Origin: JBOFZL01 sp051655155
Lineage (GTDB): Bacteria > Bacillota > Clostridia > Peptostreptococcales > Filifactoraceae
Length of the DNA: 11,383 nucleotides
NCBI GenBank assembly: GCA_051655155.1
Contig: JBOFZL010000003.1
Location: 1 to 11,383 of the forward strand
Direction of reading: 5' to 3'
Shown: positions 6,746 through 11,383 of the stretch, one piece after another
Position numbering within the stretch: the stretch's first letter is position 1
How the letters are laid out: every line of letters begins with the position of its first letter
The notes under the pieces: model-generated
Database searches by the model: none
Told to the model about the DNA's origin: nothing
The model's input: the letters and a program-made list of their open reading frames with translations, nothing else
Translations under genes and position numbers: made by a program

Positions 6746-6790
6746 TATAATAAAAAACTAGAATTATTTAAATCCTAGTTTTTTATTATA
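6746..6790 (-). terminator. Intrinsic terminator of the hrcA-grpE-dnaK-dnaJ operon
   Basis: A 20-bp stem runs from 6790-6771 to 6765-6746 on the - strand with a five-base loop. All pairs are Watson-Crick except one G-U. The core is CTAGGATT/AATTCTAG, flanked by A6 and T6 runs. The stem begins at the base right after the dnaJ TAG stop. The symmetric A/T flanks may let it work in both directions. Confidence 0.88.
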
Positions 6791-7939
6791 CTATTCATTA
6801 AAGGCCCCTTTAACCTTCTCCCAAAAACCTTTTTTATTTTCATTTACTTCTTCACCTAAGCTATCACCAAATTCTCTGAGCATATTCTTTTGTTTTTCTG
6901 ACAAATTTTTAGGTATTTCAACTTTAACCCTTATTAGTTGATCTCCTCTACCATTAGTTCTTAAGTGCGGTATTCCTTTTCCTTTTATTTTGAATATCGT
7001 GCCTGTCTGTGTTCCTTCAGGGATTTTATACTTTATCATAGAGTCAAGAGTGGGCACTTCGATTTCATCACCCAATGTAGCTTGAATAATCGAAATAGGC
7101 ATATCCAGCCACACGTCATCACCTTTTCTATCAAATATTTTATGTGGAGAAATGTCTATTTGAATAAACAAATCTCCGCTAGGACCACCTTTTCTCCCTG
7201 GTTGTCCATCGCCTTGCATTCTAAGGGTAGCATCATCTGTTATTCCTGCAGGTATTTTTACCTTAAGCGTTTTTTCTACATTTACAGTCTTATTACCTTT
7301 ACATTTTTCACATGGCTTGTCAATCACCTCACCAGTACCATCACACCTCGGACAAGCTGACTGTTGCATCATATTTCCTAATGGAGTACGTACCGTTCTC
7401 CTAACTTGTCCTGAACCATTGCAATCAGGACAAGAAGAAGGGGTAGTTCCAACCTTAGCTCCAGTTCCATTACATACATTACAGGTTTCATCTCTTCTTA
7501 TCGCAATTTCTTTTTCAACTCCAAAAGCTGCTTCATCAAATGTAATTTTCATAGAATATCTTAAATCAGCACCACGAGTAGGACCATTCTTTCTAGCTCT
7601 ACTACCTCCACCAAACATACCTCCAAATACATCACCAAATATATCACCTAAATCACTAAAATCTCCACTGAAGCCTCCTCCAAAACCTCCGCCGAAACCT
7701 CCTCCAGCATTAGGATCAAATCCAGCATGACCAAATCTATCATAAGTCTCTCTTTTTTGAGGATCTGAAAGAATTTCGTACGCTTCATTAACTTCTTTGA
7801 ATTTCTCTTCAGCCTCTTTATTATTTTGATTTCTATCAGGATGGTGTTCCATGGCCTTCTTTCTAAAAGCTGCTTTAATTTCTTTTTCAGATGCAGTTTT
7901 ACTAATTCCTAAAACTTCATAATAATCACGTTTGCTCAC
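6791..7939 (-). CDS. dnaJ: Molecular chaperone DnaJ (Hsp40, class A)
   Basis: This 382-residue co-chaperone delivers unfolded clients to DnaK and stimulates its ATPase. The J domain is at residues 3-70 with the essential HPD at 33-35. A Gly/Phe-rich linker with GGGF repeats follows (about 79-112). The zinc-finger domain has cysteine pairs at about 153/156, 170/173, 196/199 and 210/213, and two C-terminal client-binding beta domains follow. The fourth cysteine motif is CEKCKGNK rather than CxxCxGxG, but both cysteines are kept. The start is GTG at 7939, with GAGGTGAT 7 bases upstream and MSKRDYYEVLG matching the normal N-terminus. It is the last gene of the hrcA operon, separated from dnaK by 86 bases holding a strong hairpin, and it ends at a terminator. 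Confidence 0.97.
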   Translation of the reverse strand: MSKRDYYEVLGISKTASEKEIKAAFRKKAMEHHPDRNQNNKEAEEKFKEVNEAYEILSDPQKRETYDRFGHAGFDPNAGGGFGGGFGGGFSGDFSDLGDIFGDVFGGMFGGGSRARKNGPTRGADLRYSMKITFDEAAFGVEKEIAIRRDETCNVCNGTGAKVGTTPSSCPDCNGSGQVRRTVRTPLGNMMQQSACPRCDGTGEVIDKPCEKCKGNKTVNVEKTLKVKIPAGITDDATLRMQGDGQPGRKGGPSGDLFIQIDISPHKIFDRKGDDVWLDMPISIIQATLGDEIEVPTLDSMIKYKIPEGTQTGTIFKIKGKGIPHLRTNGRGDQLIRVKVEIPKNLSEKQKNMLREFGDSLGEEVNENKKGFWEKVKGAFNE

Positions 7940-7967
7940 AATATCACCTCAGCTAAAAATTAACGTG

Positions 7968-8000
7968 TTAAAATAGCTTGCATCATGCAAGCTATTTTAA
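7968..8000 (-). repeat. Perfect inverted repeat (mRNA hairpin) between dnaK and dnaJ
   Basis: The arms TTAAAATAGCTTGCA (7968-7982) and TGCAAGCTATTTTAA (7986-8000) are a perfect 15-bp inverted repeat with a three-base centre. It starts 25 bases past the dnaK stop and ends well before the dnaJ ribosome binding site. No clean T-run follows on the - strand (CACGTTAATTTTT), so it is a poor full terminator. It is more likely a partial attenuator, a processing site or a 3'-end stabiliser for dnaK mRNA. Confidence 0.75.
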
Positions 8001-8025
8001 CCATTTGCACATTAATTATTTCTAC

Positions 8026-9858
8026 TTATACCTCTTCATACTCAGCATCTACAACTGTTTCATCAGAAGTAGTTGATGTTTCATCTTGTTGAACATTCGC
8101 ATTTTCTTGTTGCTTCATAGATTCTTCATACATTTTTTGTGATATTGAATGGAACTTAGTCATAACTTCCTCAATTCCTTTATTTATCTCTTCAGTAGAT
8201 GAAGCTTCGTTATCTTTTATTGATCTTAAGTTTTCAATAGCTGATTTCACTGCATTTTTCTCATCATCACTAGCTTTATCACCAATTTCTGATAATGTTT
8301 TTTCAGTTTGATATATAGTTGATTCAGCTTGGTTTAAAGCTTCCATTTTTTCTTTTTTATTTTTATCTTCTTCCGCATGAAGTTCTGCCTCTTTAACTTT
8401 TTTATTAATCTCATCTTCACTTAAATTTGTTGAAGAAGTAATTGTTATTTTTTGCTCTTTCCCTGTACCTAAATCTTTTGCTGTTACATGAACTATTCCA
8501 TTCGCATCTATATCAAAAGTAACCTCAATTTGTGGTATACCTCTTGGTGCAGGTGGAATATCAGTGAGTTGGAATCTACCTAGAGTAATATTATCACTTG
8601 CCATTGCCCTCTCACCTTGAAGTACATGGATGTCAACCGCTGTCTGATTATCTGCAGCCGTAGAGAAAACTTGAGATTTCTTCGTTGGAATAGTAGTATT
8701 TCTTTCTATTATTTTTGTAGATACACTACCTAAAGTTTCTATACCTAGTGATAGTGGTGTAACATCAAGTAAAAGTATATCCTTAACTTCTCCTGTTAAA
8801 ACTCCACCTTGAATAGCTGCGCCTAAAGCGACACACTCATCTGGATTTATCCCCTTATGTGGTTCTTTTCCTGTAAATTTTTTAATAGCTTCTTGTACCG
8901 CTATAATTCTAGTAGATCCTCCTACAAGTATTACTTTATCAATATCATTTACAGAAAGTTTTGCATCTGTTAAAGCTTTCTTTGTAGGTTCCATTGTCAT
9001 ATCAACAAGCTTTGAAGTTAATTCATCAAATTTTGATCTTGTAATATCCATATTTAAATGCTTTGGACCAGTTGCCGTAGCAGTAATAAAAGGAAGATTT
9101 ATATTTGTAGAAGTGGTAGAAGAAAGCTCCTTCTTCGCTTTTTCAGCTGCGTCCACTAATCTTTGAAGGCTCATTTTATCTTCTTTCAAATCTACCCCTT
9201 CTGCTTTTTTAAACTCTGAAGCAATATAATCAACTATAATATTATCAAAGTCATCTCCACCTAATCTATTATTTCCACTTGTCGATAACACTTCAAATGT
9301 TCCATCTGCAATTTCAAGTATTGAAACATCAAATGTCCCTCCTCCTAAGTCAAAAACTAGAATCTTTTCTTCTGTACCATCTTTATCAAACCCATAAGAA
9401 ATGGCTGCGGCAGTAGGTTCATTTATTATTCTTTTAACTTCTAGACCTGCAATTTTACCTGCATCTTTCGTTGCTTGTCTTTGTGCATCAGTAAAATAAG
9501 CAGGAACTGTAATTACTGCTTCGGTTACAGTAGTTCCTAAATAACTTTCTGCGTCAGATTTTAATTTTTGTAATATCATCGCTGAAATTTCCTGTGGTGT
9601 AAAATTTTTATCATCAATATTTACTTTATAATCTCTACCCATCTCTCTCTTTATGGATGATATTGTTCTCTCTGGATTTGTAACTGCCTGTCTTTTTGCA
9701 GGTTCTCCTACTATTCGCTCTCCTTCTTTAGAAAATGCAACTACTGATGGTGTAGTTCTTAACCCTTCTCTATTTGTTATTACTACTGGTTCTCCACCTT
9801 CTAAAACTGCTACACATGAATTTGTTGTTCCTAAATCTATTCCTATTACTTTTGACAT
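8026..9858 (-). CDS. dnaK: Molecular chaperone DnaK (Hsp70)
   Basis: This 610-residue ATP-dependent chaperone has the normal Gram-positive length. The ATPase domain covers about residues 1-355, with phosphate loop IGIDLGTTNS (5-14), VFDLGGGTFDVS (168-179) and the adenosine motif VGGSTRI (312-318). The interdomain linker DILLLDVTPLSLG (about 360-372) leads to the substrate-binding beta domain and then a helical lid from about 480. The stretch after SSIKREMG (from about 67) lacks the roughly 24-residue insert seen in Gram-negative DnaK, consistent with a Firmicute. The C-terminus is a Gln/Asp/Thr-rich tail ending AEYEEV, slightly shorter than the EEVD-type tails of many relatives. The ATG at 9858 follows AGGAGG at good spacing, and grpE ends 19 bases upstream. 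Expression should follow HrcA control of the operon. Confidence 0.98.
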   Translation of the reverse strand: MSKVIGIDLGTTNSCVAVLEGGEPVVITNREGLRTTPSVVAFSKEGERIVGEPAKRQAVTNPERTISSIKREMGRDYKVNIDDKNFTPQEISAMILQKLKSDAESYLGTTVTEAVITVPAYFTDAQRQATKDAGKIAGLEVKRIINEPTAAAISYGFDKDGTEEKILVFDLGGGTFDVSILEIADGTFEVLSTSGNNRLGGDDFDNIIVDYIASEFKKAEGVDLKEDKMSLQRLVDAAEKAKKELSSTTSTNINLPFITATATGPKHLNMDITRSKFDELTSKLVDMTMEPTKKALTDAKLSVNDIDKVILVGGSTRIIAVQEAIKKFTGKEPHKGINPDECVALGAAIQGGVLTGEVKDILLLDVTPLSLGIETLGSVSTKIIERNTTIPTKKSQVFSTAADNQTAVDIHVLQGERAMASDNITLGRFQLTDIPPAPRGIPQIEVTFDIDANGIVHVTAKDLGTGKEQKITITSSTNLSEDEINKKVKEAELHAEEDKNKKEKMEALNQAESTIYQTEKTLSEIGDKASDDEKNAVKSAIENLRSIKDNEASSTEEINKGIEEVMTKFHSISQKMYEESMKQQENANVQQDETSTTSDETVVDAEYEEV

Positions 9859-9877
9859 TTTATTTTCCTCCTAAATT

Positions 9878-10429
9878 TTACTTTGAAACTTTTACCATAG
9901 ATGCCCTTATTACTCTGTCTTTTAACATATAGCCTTTTTGAAATACTTCTATTATTTCTCCTGGATTATCACCATCTTCTTGCATTATAGCATGATGAAA
10001 ATTAGGATCAAAAACTATTGAATTATCGATTTCTATTAAACCAAATTTACTCAATGTTGATTGTAACTGATTTTTTGTAAGTTCTATACCTTTATAAAAC
10101 GGCGATTCTTTCTCATCATCTGAATCTAACGCTCTATCCAAATTATCTAGACTCGTGAGCAGTTCACAAATTATTTTTTCATTTGCAAATATTGAAAGTT
10201 CAATTTTTTCAGCTTCTACTCTTCTTTTGTAGTTTTGAAATTCGGCTTGTGATCTTGCCAATTTATCTTTTAATTCATTTACCTCTCTTTCAGTTAAAAT
10301 TAACTTTTCTTCTTCTTTTTTTTCCAACCTTTCCATAAAACTTTCATCAACATTAGTAGCGTTATCTTTTATTCCTATATCAACCTCTACTTCTGATGTT
10401 TCATGATTTTCTTTTTTCTCTTTTTCCAT
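9878..10429 (-). CDS. grpE: Nucleotide exchange factor GrpE
   Basis: GrpE releases ADP from DnaK to restart the chaperone cycle, acting as a dimer in the cytosol. The protein starts with an acidic, low-complexity region (MEKEKKENHETSEVEVDIG), then a long charged coiled coil (EEEKLILTEREVNELKDKLARSQAEFQNYKRRVEAEK, roughly residues 38-75). It ends in the beta-wing domain with the family signature GYMLKDRVIRASMVKVS. I chose the ATG at 10429 (183 residues) because AAGGAG at 10441-10436 ends 6 bases before it. The ATG at 10432 is only 3 bases from that site. The ATG at 10450 lies upstream of it, inside the end of hrcA, with no site of its own. The gene sits 10 bases after the hrcA stop and 19 before dnaK. 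Confidence 0.96.
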   Translation of the reverse strand: MEKEKKENHETSEVEVDIGIKDNATNVDESFMERLEKKEEEKLILTEREVNELKDKLARSQAEFQNYKRRVEAEKIELSIFANEKIICELLTSLDNLDRALDSDDEKESPFYKGIELTKNQLQSTLSKFGLIEIDNSIVFDPNFHHAIMQEDGDNPGEIIEVFQKGYMLKDRVIRASMVKVSK

Positions 10430-10439
10430 CATCTTCTCC

Positions 10440-11383
10440 TTATGAATCATTTAGTATATCGTTAATTCTTTGTTGAACATAACTAATAATTGAACATAAA
10501 TTTTGATAATCCATTCTTTTAGGACCAATTATTCCTATTTTCCCAAGTAAATCATCTTTATGATAATAATTTGCCATTATTATTGAACAATCTTTCATTA
10601 TTCCTTCCATTGTTTCGTCACCTATAATAATATTGATATTGCCTTTTTGTATTCCTTTACCTTCCAATAATTGCAGTAACTCTTCTTCTTTCGCTAATGT
10701 ATTAAAAAATAATTTTGCTTTTCCAATATCGTTAAATTCAGGAAAATCAAAAATGTTTGCAACACCATTTAAAAGCACATTGAAACTTTGCGTAGAATTA
10801 ATATCTTCCTCTATAACTTCCATCAGATCATCTAAAATCTTTGTACATTGAGTAACTTTAGTCTTAATTAAGTAAATTAAATCACTGCTTATCTCATCAA
10901 AAGTTAAACCTTTCAAAGAATCAATGATGGTTGATTTCACCACATCAATCGCATCTTCTGTAGTTGGTTCAAATAAATTAAATTTATGAGTCTTAGTTGA
11001 ACCATCATCTAAAATTGTTACTACAACTACTGTTATTGGATTTATCAAAGTTATAGAAATATCTTTAATTTTTTTTGAACGTCTTCCTGATTGTGTAATT
11101 CCTAGGGCTGTATAGTTTGTTAATCCACTTAAAAATCCTATTGAAGATTCAATTAACTCACTAATTTGATTAATATTATTAAATAGTTCTAAATCAATTC
11201 TATCAATAAGTTCTTTATCTATATCACCCTCAAAAGACATCAATGACTCAACATATAATCTATAAGCATCTTCGGATGGTATCCGTCCTGCCGAAGTATG
11301 GGGTTGTAAAAGTAAACCAAGTTCTTCTAAATCTGCCATCTCATTTCTTATAGTTGCAGCGCTTACCCCTAACTCTCTTCTTT
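10440..11383 (-). CDS. hrcA: Heat-inducible transcription repressor HrcA, N-terminus cut by window edge
   Basis: HrcA represses class I heat-shock operons by binding the CIRCE operator and is kept active by the GroE chaperonin. The frame is open through the right edge: upstream of the ATG at 11339 it reads RRELGVSAATIRNE directly into MADLEELG, which is the end of the winged-helix DNA-binding domain, so 11339 is not the true start. The HrcA signature PHTSAGRIPSEDAYRLYV follows, then the GAF-like dimerisation and inserted domain with GLTNYTALGITQ and the late IGIIGPKRMDYQNLCSIISYV. About 313 residues are visible; by family length some 30 are missing. It is the first gene of the hrcA-grpE-dnaK-dnaJ operon. 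The promoter and any CIRCE element would lie outside the window. Confidence 0.96.
   Translation of the reverse strand, partial: RRELGVSAATIRNEMADLEELGLLLQPHTSAGRIPSEDAYRLYVESLMSFEGDIDKELIDRIDLELFNNINQISELIESSIGFLSGLTNYTALGITQSGRRSKKIKDISITLINPITVVVVTILDDGSTKTHKFNLFEPTTEDAIDVVKSTIIDSLKGLTFDEISSDLIYLIKTKVTQCTKILDDLMEVIEEDINSTQSFNVLLNGVANIFDFPEFNDIGKAKLFFNTLAKEEELLQLLEGKGIQKGNINIIIGDETMEGIMKDCSIIMANYYHKDDLLGKIGIIGPKRMDYQNLCSIISYVQQRINDILNDS

Noticed and set aside
7617..7712. Tandem DNA repeats in the GGN-rich part of dnaJ
   Set aside because: They encode the normal Gly/Phe linker of DnaJ and are not an independent repeat element.
6965..7730. Two + strand frames opposite dnaJ, one very Pro-rich
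   Set aside because: The proline run is the complement of the DnaJ Gly/Phe-rich repeats; both are shadows of dnaJ.
9653..9874. + strand frame opposite the start of dnaK, and similar ones opposite asnS, mtaB and hrcA
   Set aside because: All are antisense to conserved genes, lack ribosome binding sites and show no family features.
10430..10450. Longer GrpE starting at 10450
   Set aside because: That ATG lies upstream of the AAGGAG site and inside the end of hrcA with no site of its own; 10429 is correctly spaced.
11296..11339. ATG at 11339 as the start of hrcA
   Set aside because: The same frame continues upstream as RRELGVSAATIRNE, which is conserved HrcA DNA-binding sequence, so the gene runs off the window.
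1..11383. CIRCE operator, CRISPR array, insertion sequence, tRNA or rRNA gene
   Set aside because: I looked for TTAGCACTC-N9-GAGTGCTAA, direct repeats with spacers, transposase motifs and tRNA-like cloverleafs on both strands and saw none; the CIRCE expected for hrcA would be upstream, outside the window.

Overview
The window is low-GC, compact, syntenic chromosomal DNA from an anaerobic Firmicute, most likely a member of Clostridia or Tissierellia. This rests on AT-rich codon use, strong AGGAGG-type ribosome binding sites, a T-box leader on asnS, a Gram-positive-type DnaK, and the clostridial gene order hrcA-grpE-dnaK-dnaJ ... mtaB-hinT-rpsU-yqeY. I cannot name the genus from sequence reading alone.

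Layout: two genes lie on the + strand at the left edge: the 3' end of a flavodoxin-like flavoprotein (3-302), then a TraX-family membrane protein (312-1043). They converge on the rest across a bidirectional terminator near 1081-1111. Everything else is on the - strand and reads right to left. First comes the heat-shock operon hrcA (cut by the right edge), grpE, dnaK, dnaJ (11383 to 6791), closed by a long hairpin terminator. A new promoter then starts mtaB-hinT (6740 to 4992), followed by a strong promoter for rpsU-yqeY (4984 to 4237) with its own terminator. Next is an MFS transporter (4162-2951), and last a promoter and T-box riboswitch (2859-2568) controlling asnS (2538-1156).

Function: the operons are almost all housekeeping. 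HrcA is the repressor of the chaperone operon, and GrpE, DnaK and DnaJ form the Hsp70 cycle. MtaB modifies A37 of tRNAs that read ANN codons, S21 is a small-subunit ribosomal protein, and AsnRS charges tRNA-Asn and is controlled by uncharged tRNA-Asn through its T-box. HinT and YqeY are conserved proteins with broad or poorly defined roles.

I found no defence island, mobile element, CRISPR array or obviously new system. The points worth a second look are regulatory. They are nested inverted repeats on the asnS promoter, a perfect 15-bp inverted repeat between dnaK and dnaJ, and a hairpin against a doubled Shine-Dalgarno sequence ahead of rpsU. There is also an apparent absence of prmA-rsmE from its usual place after dnaJ.
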